Of a DNA stretch of 64,000 bases, positions 46,467 through 54,760 are shown piece after piece. The DNA lies in assembly GCF_018278905.1 (NCBI RefSeq), contig NZ_CP046600.1:4278001-4342000 (forward strand), in the 5' to 3' direction. Source of the stretch: Mycobacterium spongiae. Its GTDB lineage: Bacteria; Actinomycetota; Actinomycetes; Mycobacteriales; Mycobacteriaceae. A model generated the notes under the pieces. It saw only the letters and a list, made by a program, of their open reading frames with translations, had not been told where the DNA came from and did not search any database. Position 1 is the stretch's first letter, and each line of letters begins with the position of its first letter. A program made the position numbers and the translations under genes.

Positions 46467-48500
46467 TCATTCGGTGCCGCTAGGCACGTCCAGCGCGGCT
46501 GCGAGTTCAGCTGCACTGGTTACCGGCAGATCACAGACCCGGCCGCGGCATACGTACGCGGCGTCGACGCCGGCAACCCGATCCCGACCGATCAGCAAGG
46601 CGGAGGAGCCGGCGCCACCACCGATGACAATCGCACCGCCCGGAGCCAATCGGCGAGCGTCGGCCAGCAGTTGCGACTGCTCGCCGTCACACGCGACCGC
46701 GATCTGCAGCGGCCCGCACACCACAGCTTCGGCGACGGACAGCCAGTGTCCGGCCGAGCGGGGCGCACGCGCAAGCAGCGTCGAATGAGCGTCCAGGGTC
46801 GCGGCCACCGCCTCCAAGTAGCGCTCCGCGCGGACCTCGTCGACCAAATGCGCCGCGACCAACAGCGCTTCGCTGATCGAGGACGCACCGGACGGCGTCG
46901 CTCCGTCCAACGGGTCAGCGGGCCGCAGCATCAACTGCTCGGCGTCGTCGGCGGTGTCGAACCAGCGGCCACGACGCTGCGGGTCAGCGAACCGCTGCAG
47001 CGCACCATCCAGCAGGTCGGTGGCCCACGTGAGCCGCGCTTCGTCGCCGGTCAACTGGTACAGCGCCAGCAGTCCGGTGGCCAGCATCGCGTGGTCTTCG
47101 AGAATCGCGGCGCTATCTCCGACCACCCCGCCGAGGCTGGCTCGCCGCAGCCGGCCCTCGACAACGTGCAGGTCTAGCAGCGTGGTCGCGCAGTCCCCAG
47201 CGGCGTTGGCCAGCTGGGGATCTCCTAACGCCACGCTGGCCTCTACCAGCGCAGTGATCGCCAGCCCGTTCCAGGCCGTGACGACCTTGTCGTCGCGAGC
47301 GGGCTGCACCCGAGTAAGCCGCGCCTGAAGCAACGCGATCCGGATCCGTTCGAGCCGGTGGCGGTCGTCCGGATCGGTCGGTAGTTGCAGGACCGACGCC
47401 CCGCGTTCGAAGGTGCCGGATGACGTGACCGCGAAAACCTCGGCCGCCCACCTTCCGTCGTCGGCACCGAGCACCTCGTTCAGTTGCGCAGGCGTCCAGA
47501 CATAGCTCGAACCCTCACGACCGTCGGCGTCGGCGTCGAGCGACGACGTGAACATGCCTCCATCGGCCAGCTCGTCGAGCAGAAACCGCGCGGTGTGCAT
47601 GGCGACCCGGCGAGCCAGCGAATCGCCGGTGCGGCGCGCCCAGTGCGCGTACACCCGGAGCAACAGCGCGTTGTCGTACAACATCTTCTCGAAATGCGGT
47701 ACCACCCAGGCATTGTCGACGCTGTATCGGGCGAAGCCGCCAGCCAGTTGGTCGTAGATGCCGCCACGGGCCATCGCGTCGCAGGTGTGTGTGAACGCGT
47801 CCAGCACCGCCGCTGACCCGGTGCGCTCGTAGTCGCGTAGTAGCCCCTCGAGCAGCGCCGATGGCGGGAATTTGGGAGCTCCGCCGAAGCCGCCGTGAAC
47901 GGCATCTCGGTCGCGCAGCACACCTGCAACGGCGCTGTCACACAGCTCCGGCGCGATCTCTGGACCGCTGGCAGGCAGCCCCGAGAATGCCGACGTCATC
48001 GACCGCAACTCGCCGGCGATATGGTCAGACGCCTCCTCGACCTCACCACGGCGGTCACGCCAGGTGGCCGACACAGCTGAAAGTAGCTGCAGGAAAGCCG
48101 CTTTCGGGTAGTAGGTGCCGCAGTAGAAGGGGCGTCCGTCGGGCGTGAGGAAGCACGTCATCGGCCAGCCGCCCTGCCCGGTGAGTGCGACGGTGGCGTT
48201 CATGTAGACCGCGTCGATGTCCGGCCGCTCTTCGCGGTCCACTTTGACGCAGACGAAACCCGCGTTCATCGCGGCAGCCACCTCATCGTCTTCGAAGGAT
48301 TCGTGGGCCATGACGTGACACCAATGGCATGCGGCGTAGCCGATGGACAGCAGGATCGGGACATCGCGTGCCGCCGCCTCAGCCAGAGCCTGCGGCGTCC
48401 ACTGCTGCCAGTGCACCGGGTTGTCGGCATGCTGTCGCAGGTACGGGCTGGTGGCCAGCGTGAGGGTATTCCTGCCCGAAGAACTAGCCGGGCTCATCAT
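46467..48500 (-). CDS. DUF255 thioredoxin-domain / glycosidase-like protein (YyaL type)
   Basis: A 677-aa protein. The N-terminal 160 residues are a thioredoxin-like DUF255 domain with the redox motif CHWC at 58-61 and VDREERPDID; the remainder is a helical alpha/alpha-toroid-like region typical of N-acylglucosamine epimerase-related folds (GGIYDQLAGGFARYSVDNAWVVPHFEKMLYDNALLL). Function of the family is not established; spermatogenesis-associated protein 20 and YyaL are relatives. Its start overlaps the end of the small membrane gene by 17 nt, and mca lies one gene further upstream, so the three form an operon. This links a thiol-redox protein with mycothiol metabolism. Confidence 0.92.
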   Translation of the reverse strand: MMSPASSSGRNTLTLATSPYLRQHADNPVHWQQWTPQALAEAAARDVPILLSIGYAACHWCHVMAHESFEDDEVAAAMNAGFVCVKVDREERPDIDAVYMNATVALTGQGGWPMTCFLTPDGRPFYCGTYYPKAAFLQLLSAVSATWRDRRGEVEEASDHIAGELRSMTSAFSGLPASGPEIAPELCDSAVAGVLRDRDAVHGGFGGAPKFPPSALLEGLLRDYERTGSAAVLDAFTHTCDAMARGGIYDQLAGGFARYSVDNAWVVPHFEKMLYDNALLLRVYAHWARRTGDSLARRVAMHTARFLLDELADGGMFTSSLDADADGREGSSYVWTPAQLNEVLGADDGRWAAEVFAVTSSGTFERGASVLQLPTDPDDRHRLERIRIALLQARLTRVQPARDDKVVTAWNGLAITALVEASVALGDPQLANAAGDCATTLLDLHVVEGRLRRASLGGVVGDSAAILEDHAMLATGLLALYQLTGDEARLTWATDLLDGALQRFADPQRRGRWFDTADDAEQLMLRPADPLDGATPSGASSISEALLVAAHLVDEVRAERYLEAVAATLDAHSTLLARAPRSAGHWLSVAEAVVCGPLQIAVACDGEQSQLLADARRLAPGGAIVIGGGAGSSALLIGRDRVAGVDAAYVCRGRVCDLPVTSAAELAAALDVPSGTE

Positions 48501-48795
48501 CGGACCACGGTAGTCGGCCGGATTCGATGCCGTCGTCGCCGTCGTCGCCCTGGGACTCCTGCGCGCCGCCGACGATGTCGGTACCGGCGTCAGCGGCCTG
48601 ATCGGGTTCCGGGTGCTGGCGGTCGAAAGATTCGGGGACTTTCTTCAGGCGCCGGTTCATCGACCGCAACAGAAACGACGTCGCGATCACCAGCAGTACA
48701 ACCACCAACAAACCCAGCGGACTGGCCTTGCCGAAATCGGGTCCGGTGTTGGCGGGGCCGCCTTCCGCGATCACCCTGACACAAAGGGCGCTCAC
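48484..48795 (-). CDS. Small single-helix membrane protein of the mca operon
   Basis: Up to 103 aa, read from a GTG that overlaps the mca TGA as GTGA. One transmembrane helix ([21 protein letters not shown]) lies near residues 25-45; the cytoplasmic tail is acidic ([20 protein letters not shown]). The tail and position match Rv1083, which I recall as about 88 aa, so an internal start is possible. It sits between mca and the DUF255 gene with overlaps on both sides, suggesting strict co-translation. Function unknown; it may recruit partners to the membrane. Confidence 0.75.
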   Translation of the reverse strand: MSALCVRVIAEGGPANTGPDFGKASPLGLLVVVLLVIATSFLLRSMNRRLKKVPESFDRQHPEPDQAADAGTDIVGGAQESQGDDGDDGIESGRLPWSDDEPG

Positions 48796-49664
48796 AGGTA
48801 CGGCTCGATCCCGGCGAACAGTTCAGTCTCCGGTATCCGGGCCGGGACGCGAGATCGGGCCAGTTCATATTCCTCGGTCGGCCACAGTTTCCGCTGCCAC
48901 GAGAGTGGAGCGGCAAAAAACTCCGCATTCGGGTCGATCTGGGTCGCATGGGCGCGCAGCGCATCGTCGCGCTGGGCGAAATACGCCGAGCACTCGACCC
49001 GCGTAGTTACCCGGTTCGCAAACGGGTCGTTCTCAGGCCGCCAATGTTTGAGCCACTTCCCAAACGGGCCTTCCTGGCCGCGCTTGATGAACTCGTCCTG
49101 CAGCATCTGCATGCGTTCGCGCAAGAAGCCGTGGATGTAATACAGCTTGGACACCGTCCACGGCTCGCCAGCGTCCGGGAACCGGTGATGGTCGCCGGCC
49201 AATTCGTAGGCGCCGATGGACACCTGGTGGCAACGAATGTGGTCCGGATGCGGGTAGCCGCCGTTCTCGTCGTACGTGGTCATCACATGCGGCCGGAACT
49301 CACGGACCACCCGCACCAGGGCCTCGATGGATGACTCCAGTGGCACCTGCGCGAAACAGCCTTCGGGCAGGGGCGGCGGCGGGTCGCCCTTGGGCAGTCC
49401 CGAGTCGACGAAGCCCAGCCAGGTGTGCTCGACACCGAGGATCTCGGCTGCCTTCGCCATCTCGTCGCGGCGGATGTGGGAGATGTGGCTATGTACGTCA
49501 GGCAGGTCCATAGCCGGGTTGAGGATTTCGCCGCGCTCACCCCCGGTCAGCGTGACCACGATTACCCGATGGCCCTCCTCCGCATAGCGGGCAAGGGTGG
49601 CAGCACCCTTGCTGGACTCGTCATCGGGATGGGCATGCACCGCCATCAACCGCAGTTTGCTCAC
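48792..49664 (-). CDS. mca: Mycothiol S-conjugate amidase
   Basis: A 290-aa zinc amidase. The metal motif AHPDDE is at 11-16 and the third ligand His is in [10 protein letters not shown] near residue 142. It cleaves the amide of mycothiol conjugates, releasing mercapturic acids for export and recycling glucosaminyl-inositol, so it detoxifies electrophiles and drugs. MshB is a paralogue, but the length and the long C-terminal part ([30 protein letters not shown]) fit Mca. The GTG start is preceded by AAGGGGG. It leads an operon of three overlapping genes. It is divergent from the DUF4307 gene. Confidence 0.94.
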   Translation of the reverse strand: MSKLRLMAVHAHPDDESSKGAATLARYAEEGHRVIVVTLTGGERGEILNPAMDLPDVHSHISHIRRDEMAKAAEILGVEHTWLGFVDSGLPKGDPPPPLPEGCFAQVPLESSIEALVRVVREFRPHVMTTYDENGGYPHPDHIRCHQVSIGAYELAGDHHRFPDAGEPWTVSKLYYIHGFLRERMQMLQDEFIKRGQEGPFGKWLKHWRPENDPFANRVTTRVECSAYFAQRDDALRAHATQIDPNAEFFAAPLSWQRKLWPTEEYELARSRVPARIPETELFAGIEPYL

Positions 49665-49807
49665 GTGCCCCCTTGTCCGTCTGCGGGTCGGTCCGTCTGC
49701 CAGTCACCCCCTGGGCGTATAAGTGACCCTATAATTCCAGTTCCCGATCGTCTCGCGTGGTCGGCACGTCTCGTATGGTCGGCCACCCAACCAACCACGC
49801 ATCCGGT

Positions 49808-50242
49808 ATGAACCCAGATCCCGTCTCTCGTCCCGAAGGCCGCTACGGGCGTCCGCGGTTGTCCCCGCGAGCACGCCGGCGCGTCGCGATCGGGCTTGGT
49901 GTGCTGGTGGCCGCGGGCGCCACCGCCGTCGCCGTTTTCGGCTACCAACAACACGCCACCAGCGACGTCACCGGTTCACTGGCCGGGTATCAACTGATCG
50001 ACGATGAGACCGCAAGAGTAACGATCAGCGTGACGCGGGCGGACCCGTCGCGGCCGGTGCACTGCATTGTGCGGGTCCGGTCCATCGATGGCAGCGAGAC
50101 GGGTCGACGAGAGGTGCTCGTACCGCCCTCAAACGACACCACCGTGCAAGTGACGACGACGTTGAAATCGAGTAGGCCGCCGGTGATGGGAGACGTATAC
50201 GGCTGTGGCACGGACGTACCCGCCTACTTGCGGCCGAACTAA
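49808..50242 (+). CDS. DUF4307 membrane protein
   Basis: A 144-aa protein with a short basic cytoplasmic start (RPRLSPRARRRVAIG), one transmembrane helix (VAIGLGVLVAAGATAVAVFGY) and an extracytoplasmic DUF4307 domain of mixed beta type with a Cys pair (HCIVRV and YGCGTDV). The start at 49808 is chosen from the length of the M. tuberculosis relative (144 aa); upstream Met codons give odd N-termini. Function unknown. It lies between divergent mca and the greA leader. Confidence 0.8.
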   Translation: MNPDPVSRPEGRYGRPRLSPRARRRVAIGLGVLVAAGATAVAVFGYQQHATSDVTGSLAGYQLIDDETARVTISVTRADPSRPVHCIVRVRSIDGSETGRREVLVPPSNDTTVQVTTTLKSSRPPVMGDVYGCGTDVPAYLRPN

Positions 50243-50298
50243 GGGCACAACAAACGCCGAACTGGGGATATTCGAGTCACCAACCGTTTGTGCAGTGG

Positions 50299-50304
50299 TA
50301 ACAT
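50299..50304 (+). promoter_or_regulatory. -10 hexamer TAACAT upstream of the greA leader
   Basis: TAACAT ends 6 nt before the ATG at 50311, so the transcript should begin at or near this ATG and include a leader of about 150 nt before greA. Confidence 0.55.
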
Positions 50305-50310
50305 AGGTGA

Positions 50311-50505
50311 ATGCACGGTCCTGCTGGGACCGTGTATTGCTGCATTAGTGGCCGTGAGCAGAACGGAGCCGCAGCACCCGGGGAGGCGACCCGCATAAGC
50401 CCGATAGCGGGATCAGAGCTTACGCGACTACGCGGAACGACAAAGCAAGGAGCGCGACGAGATGACGGATACTCAGGTGACCTGGTTGACCCAGGAATCA
50501 CATGA
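50311..50505 (+). CDS. Candidate leaderless uORF with a Cys-Cys pair overlapping greA
   Basis: A 64-codon ORF ([20 protein letters not shown] and further) starts where the predicted transcript begins, and ends 44 nt inside greA in another frame. Codons 10 and 11 are TGC TGC, both Cys. Leaderless uORFs with consecutive Cys codons have been described in mycobacteria as cysteine-responsive attenuators of thiol genes. The protein shows no domain. It may be a regulatory uORF or a chance frame; codon use is not distinctive. Confidence 0.4.
   Translation: MHGPAGTVYCCISGREQNGAAAPGEATRISPIAGSELTRLRGTTKQGARRDDGYSGDLVDPGIT
50312..50436 (+). ncRNA. Structured 5' leader of greA
   Basis: Several stems are visible. 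CACGGTCC / GGACCGTG (50314-50321 / 50327-50334) is at the very 5' end. GCTGC / GCAGC (50339-50343 / 50371-50375) encloses CCGT / ACGG. CCCGC (50390-50394) pairs with GCGGG (50407-50411), while TAAGC (50396-50400) can pair with GCTTA (50418-50422), an interlocked or alternative structure. It fits a regulatory leader; no known riboswitch motif was recognised. Confidence 0.4.
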
Positions 50506-50956
50506 CCGACTCAAGGCCGAGCTCGACCAGCTGATCGCCAATCGCCCGGTCATCGCCGCCGAAATCAATGATCGCCGCGAGGAGGGCGACCTACGCGAGA
50601 ACGGGGGCTACCACGCCGCTCGCGAAGAGCAAGGCCAGCAGGAGGCCCGCATCCGGCAGCTGCAGGATCTGCTCAACAACGCGAAGGTCGGCGAGGCACC
50701 CAAGCAGTCCGGCGTTGCACTGCCCGGTTCTGTGGTGAAGGTCTACTACGACGGCGACAAATCCGATAGCGAGACATTCCTTATCGCCACCCGCCAGGAG
50801 GGCGTCAGCGACGGCAAACTCGAGGTCTACTCACCGAACTCACCGCTGGGTGGAGCCTTGATCGACGCCAAGGTCGGCGAGACCCGCAGTTACACGGTGC
50901 CAAATGGCAATACGGTGCAGGTCACCTTGGTCAGCGCGGAGCCGTATCACTCCTGA
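50462..50956 (+). CDS. greA: Transcription elongation factor GreA
   Basis: A 164-aa protein with an N-terminal antiparallel coiled coil (residues 1-75) whose tip carries the acidic pair in [10 protein letters not shown], and a C-terminal FKBP-like domain ([20 protein letters not shown] ... [23 protein letters not shown]). GreA enters the RNA polymerase secondary channel and stimulates cleavage of backtracked RNA. AAGGAG lies 10 nt before the ATG. It is preceded by a long leader, see the uORF entry. Confidence 0.96.
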   Translation: MTDTQVTWLTQESHDRLKAELDQLIANRPVIAAEINDRREEGDLRENGGYHAAREEQGQQEARIRQLQDLLNNAKVGEAPKQSGVALPGSVVKVYYDGDKSDSETFLIATRQEGVSDGKLEVYSPNSPLGGALIDAKVGETRSYTVPNGNTVQVTLVSAEPYHS

Positions 50957-50978
50957 TCTGCGCTGAGCAGTCGCAGAG

Positions 50979-52151
50979 CTAACCGAGCGCCTGCTCGAGA
51001 TCTGCCAGAAGATCGGCGACATCCTCGATCCCGACCGAAAGCCGCACGAGGTCGTCCGGCACCTCCAATTGCGACCCGGCCGTGGACGCGTGCGTCATCG
51101 CGCTGGGGTGCTCGATCAGCGACTCCACGCCACCCAGTGATTCAGCCAAGATGAAGACCCGGGTGTTGGCGCAGAGATCCTCGGCAGCCCGGCGCCCGCC
51201 TCGCAGCCGCACTGAGACCATGCCGCCAAAAGCCCGCATCTGGCGCGCGGCGATTTCATGCCCAGGGTGACTGGGCAGTCCCGGGTACAGCACGGTGCTC
51301 ACCTGAGGATGCCCAGCGAGGAATTCCGCGATCGTAGCGCCGTTCTCGCTGTGTCGCTGCATCCGCAGCACCAGCGTCTTCAGACCGCGCATCGTCAGGT
51401 AAACGTCGAATGGCCCCGGCACGGCGCCAGCGCCGTTCTGCAGAAAAGCGAAAGCGTCGTCGAGCTCTTCATCGTTCGTGGCCAGCGCACCGCCCACCAC
51501 ATCGGAATGCCCGCCGATGTACTTGGTCGTAGAGTGCAACACCACATCGGCGCCGAGCACCAACGGCTGCTGCAGCGCGGGAGACGCGAAAGTGTTGTCC
51601 ACCAGTACTTTTACCGACCGTTCGGCACTCAGCTGCGCTATGCCAGGGATGTCGGCGATCGATAGCACCGGATTGGTGGGCGTCTCCACCCAGATCAGGC
51701 GGGTACGAGGGGTGATGGCAGCGCGGATCGCGTCGAGATCGCCAAGCGCCACCGGCGTGTACTCAACGTCCCACTGTGTGAATACCTTGTCGATCAAGCG
51801 GAATGTGCCGCCGTAGGCATCATCGGGAATGACGATGTGGTCCCCGGGCCGCAGCATTGCCCGCAACGCGCAGTCCGTGGCGGCCATCCCGGAGCTGAAC
51901 GCCCGGCCGAAAGCCGCCTCCTCGACGGCGGCCAGGGATGCCTCCAATGCGGCCCTGGTGGGGTTGCCGGTGCGGGCGTATTCGAATCCGCCCCGTAGCC
52001 CACCTACGCCGTCCTGAGCGAATGTGCTGCTGGCATAGATCGGCGCGTTGACAGCTCCGGTCATCGGGTCGGGGCGGTAGCCGGCGTGGATGGCCCTCGT
52101 GGCCAGCCCACGTGCCGGTCCATCGCGGTGTGCTTCGCAGTCTTTGCGCAT
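50979..52151 (-). CDS. metB: Cystathionine gamma-synthase / gamma-lyase family
   Basis: A 390-aa PLP enzyme of the Cys/Met metabolism family. The N-terminal part contains RAIHAGYRPDPMTGAVNAPIYASSTF, EYARTGNPTR, and PLP Lys210 in HSTTKYIGGHSDVVGG, with SLGGVESLIEHPSAMTH near the end. It either joins O-succinylhomoserine with cysteine to cystathionine or cleaves cystathionine to cysteine; the sequence alone does not decide. It is convergent with greA, and pra and cbs lie upstream on the same strand, so the cluster brings together the two steps of transsulfuration. Confidence 0.92.
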   Translation of the reverse strand: MRKDCEAHRDGPARGLATRAIHAGYRPDPMTGAVNAPIYASSTFAQDGVGGLRGGFEYARTGNPTRAALEASLAAVEEAAFGRAFSSGMAATDCALRAMLRPGDHIVIPDDAYGGTFRLIDKVFTQWDVEYTPVALGDLDAIRAAITPRTRLIWVETPTNPVLSIADIPGIAQLSAERSVKVLVDNTFASPALQQPLVLGADVVLHSTTKYIGGHSDVVGGALATNDEELDDAFAFLQNGAGAVPGPFDVYLTMRGLKTLVLRMQRHSENGATIAEFLAGHPQVSTVLYPGLPSHPGHEIAARQMRAFGGMVSVRLRGGRRAAEDLCANTRVFILAESLGGVESLIEHPSAMTHASTAGSQLEVPDDLVRLSVGIEDVADLLADLEQALG

Positions 52152-52207
52152 CGCTGACCCACCCTAATAGCCCTAATGGCAGACGCCACCCCGATCGCCA
52201 ATTCGCG

Positions 52208-52254
52208 GTCGGGGTGGCCTACATCGTCGGGGTGGCCTACTACGTCGGTGTGGT
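52208..52254 (+). repeat. 18-bp tandem repeat between metB and pra
   Basis: GTCGGGGTGGCCTACATC (52208-52225) is followed by GTCGGGGTGGCCTACTAC (52226-52243) and by a partial third copy. The array lies in the 147-bp gap between the metB start and the pra stop. It is short and may be a slippage product. Confidence 0.6.
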
Positions 52255-52298
52255 GTTCACCGAAGCACTCAGGTGCGCAGCGAGTTTGCGTTCCCGCG

Positions 52299-53039
52299 TC
52301 AGATCGGCAGGCACACCGTGGTCATGATCTTGTCTGCCAGGGTTTGCCGTTTGGCGTCCCATAACGGAAACAGGAAACCGATGTAGCAGATAGCCGCGTC
52401 GATGAGGTGGGCGAGCTGGCGGACAACCGACATGCCGAAGCCCAACGGCTGTCCCGTCGTCTCGCTCACTACTTTGAATTTCATCACCGACTTGCCGAGG
52501 CTCGACCCGGTCGTGCCCTGGCGGTAGCCGTAGTCCCAGACCAAGTAGGCAAAAGCGACCATCAGGAAGAAAAACATTGCCAAGAGGCCGATTATCGAGG
52601 GCTCAGAAACGCAGAACTGGCCCATGTCGTACTCACTGATGTCGGTGACGCATGACGACGTTTGCGTAACCATCATGATCAGCCAACCAAACCCGATAAT
52701 CACGTAGGCCGGAGCCGAGTCGATGAGTGCGGCGATGACCCGGGTGAACCACGGCGTGTAAGACTCGGGGGGCATGTCACGTACCGCCGGTCCGGGAGGT
52801 GGCGGCGCGTAGCCGCCGGCGGATTGCGGCGGCGGCGGGTAAGAACCGCCTGGGGGCGGAGGAGGCGGCGGCGGATAGCTGCCCGGCTGCGGAGGCGGTG
52901 GAGCGAAGGAGCCGCCGCCGGGCGCCGGGGGCGGGGGCGGCGGGTAGCCGCCAGGTGCCGGCTCGGAACCACCGGATGACCCAGGAGGAGGTGGCGGCGG
53001 CGGGGGGTATGACCCGCCGGGCGGCGGCTGTTCGGTCAT
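52299..53039 (-). CDS. pra: Pro-rich antigen-like RDD-family membrane protein
   Basis: A 246-aa protein: a Pro/Gly-rich, disordered N-terminus (residues 1-105, with PPPPPPPGSSGG and GGYPPPPPPAPGGG) and an RDD-type membrane domain with three to four helices, VIAALIDSAPAYVIIGFGWLIMMV, IIGLLAMFFFLMVAFAYLVWDYGYRQGTTGSSLGKSVMKFKVV and MSVVRQLAHLIDAAICYIGFLFPLWDAK. Known as Pra (Rv1078) in M. tuberculosis. GGAAGG lies 8 nt before the ATG at 53039, which is preferred over the ATG five codons earlier. The function is unknown. Located between metB and cbs. Confidence 0.9.
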   Translation of the reverse strand: MTEQPPPGGSYPPPPPPPPGSSGGSEPAPGGYPPPPPPAPGGGSFAPPPPQPGSYPPPPPPPPGGSYPPPPQSAGGYAPPPPGPAVRDMPPESYTPWFTRVIAALIDSAPAYVIIGFGWLIMMVTQTSSCVTDISEYDMGQFCVSEPSIIGLLAMFFFLMVAFAYLVWDYGYRQGTTGSSLGKSVMKFKVVSETTGQPLGFGMSVVRQLAHLIDAAICYIGFLFPLWDAKRQTLADKIMTTVCLPI

Positions 53040-53250
53040 GGGCGAACCTTCCACTGGGGAATTGTTGACGTAGGCGGGAATACAGTACCTGAGGACGGTG
53101 TTCGCTGAGCGACCGGGCGTGAGTCACGTCACAGTTCCACTCGGGGCCATTCTGGACGTCGTTCTCGACCGTGCCGAACTCCCCCAGCCTCCGCGGTCCA
53201 CGGCGTGTTGGAGACGAATTAGTTTGCTCGATCGGCAGCGCGACTGGCCA

Positions 53251-54657
53251 CTAACGCCGCGCCGTCCCCTCCGACAAGAAGCCCAACAGGTCGTATCGGG
53301 TAATGACCCCCACGGGCTTGCCTCCTTCGACGACCATCAACGCGTCCCAGTCACGCAATGCCCTACCGGCCGTGCTGACCAGCTCGCCGGCGCCGATCAT
53401 CCGCAGTGGTGGGCTCATGTGCTCGGAGACCGCGTCGGCTAGCTTGGCGCGCCCGGCGAAAACGGCCGAGAGCAGTTCCCGTTCAGAGACACTGCCGGCG
53501 ACCTCGCCAGCCATAACGGGCGGCTCGGCACCGACGACCGGCATTTGGGACACTCCGTACTCGCGCAGAATGCCGATCGCGTCCCGGACGGTCTCTGACG
53601 GGTGGGTGTGCACCAGGTCGGGCAGTGCACCCGACTTGCGGCGCAGAACATCGGAAACCGTCGACTGCTCGGTCGACCCGTCAAGCCGGCTCCGCAGAAA
53701 CCCGTACGAGGACATCCATGCGTCGTTGAAGATTTTCGACATGTAGCCACGACCGCCGTCCGGAAGCAGTACGACGATCAGCGCATCGGGCCCAGCCTTC
53801 TCGGCGACCCGCAGCGCGGCTACCACCGCCATCCCGCACGACCCGCCGACCAGCATCGCTTCTTCACGCGCGAGCCGCCTGGTCATATCAAACGAGTCCG
53901 AGTCCGACACCGCGATGATCTCGTCGGGCACCGAGGGGTCGTATGCCGCCGGCCAGAAATCCTCGCCGACACCCTCGACCAGATAGGGCCGTCCACTACC
54001 GCCCGAATAAACCGACCCCTCGGGGTCCGCACCAATGACTCGAACTGGTCCTTCTGGCCTACCCCCCGAGATCTCTTTGAGATAGCGGCCCGCGCCGCTG
54101 ATCGTCCCGCCGGTGCCGATACCAGCGACGAAATGCGTGACCCGACCGTCGGTATCTGTCCATATCTCGGGGCCGGTGGTCGCGTAGTGACTCGCCGGGC
54201 CTTCCGGGTTGGCGTATTGATCTGGCTTCCAGGCGCCATCGATTTCGGCGACCAATCGGTCGGAAACGCTGTAGTAGCTGTCCGGGTCTTCGGGCGGCAC
54301 AGCCGTCGGGCACACGACTACCTCGGCGCCATAGGCGCGCAACACATTACGTTTGTCCTCGCTGACCTTGTCGGGGCACACGAAGACGCATCGGTACCCG
54401 CGGCGTTGTGCGACGAGAGCCAGACCAACACCGGTATTCCCCGATGTGGGTTCGACGATTGTGCCACCGGCCCGAAGCTGCCCGCTGGCCTCGGCAGCAT
54501 CAATCATCTTGACAGCGATCCGATCTTTGGAACTGCCGCCCGGATTGAGATACTCCACCTTTGCTGCCACGGTCGCCGAGCCGTCGGGGACAACGGAGTT
54601 CAGCCGAACCAGCGGCGTGCCGCCGATGAGCTCACTAACGTGCTGCGCGATCCCCAT
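53251..54657 (-). CDS. cbs: Cystathionine beta-synthase with C-terminal CBS pair
   Basis: A 468-aa protein. The PLP-binding part begins GGTPLVRLN and carries Lys44 in GGSSKDR, the substrate loop TSGNTGVGLA and GTGGTISGAG. After about residue 335 come two CBS motifs (VLRRKSGALPDLVHTHPSETVRDAIGIL and HMSPPLRMIGAGELVSTAGRALRDWDALMVVE) that may sense S-adenosylmethionine or another nucleotide. It condenses serine and homocysteine to cystathionine, providing reverse transsulfuration with MetB. Slightly longer than M. tuberculosis Cbs (464 aa). It is read toward pra and metB. Confidence 0.94.
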   Translation of the reverse strand: MGIAQHVSELIGGTPLVRLNSVVPDGSATVAAKVEYLNPGGSSKDRIAVKMIDAAEASGQLRAGGTIVEPTSGNTGVGLALVAQRRGYRCVFVCPDKVSEDKRNVLRAYGAEVVVCPTAVPPEDPDSYYSVSDRLVAEIDGAWKPDQYANPEGPASHYATTGPEIWTDTDGRVTHFVAGIGTGGTISGAGRYLKEISGGRPEGPVRVIGADPEGSVYSGGSGRPYLVEGVGEDFWPAAYDPSVPDEIIAVSDSDSFDMTRRLAREEAMLVGGSCGMAVVAALRVAEKAGPDALIVVLLPDGGRGYMSKIFNDAWMSSYGFLRSRLDGSTEQSTVSDVLRRKSGALPDLVHTHPSETVRDAIGILREYGVSQMPVVGAEPPVMAGEVAGSVSERELLSAVFAGRAKLADAVSEHMSPPLRMIGAGELVSTAGRALRDWDALMVVEGGKPVGVITRYDLLGFLSEGTARR

Positions 54658-54760
54658 GCGTTCATGGTGTCAGGCCGCTTCGGGCCGCGCACAGCTAGTC
54701 ACCCCAGCAAGCCTCAGTCCACCTCGGGGCGCCCCGCCTATCAGGACATCGCGGTAGCCG

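Noticed and set aside
52152..52298. Possible SAM or SAM-IV riboswitch upstream of metB
   Set aside because: The gap shows no conserved riboswitch core, only a short tandem repeat.
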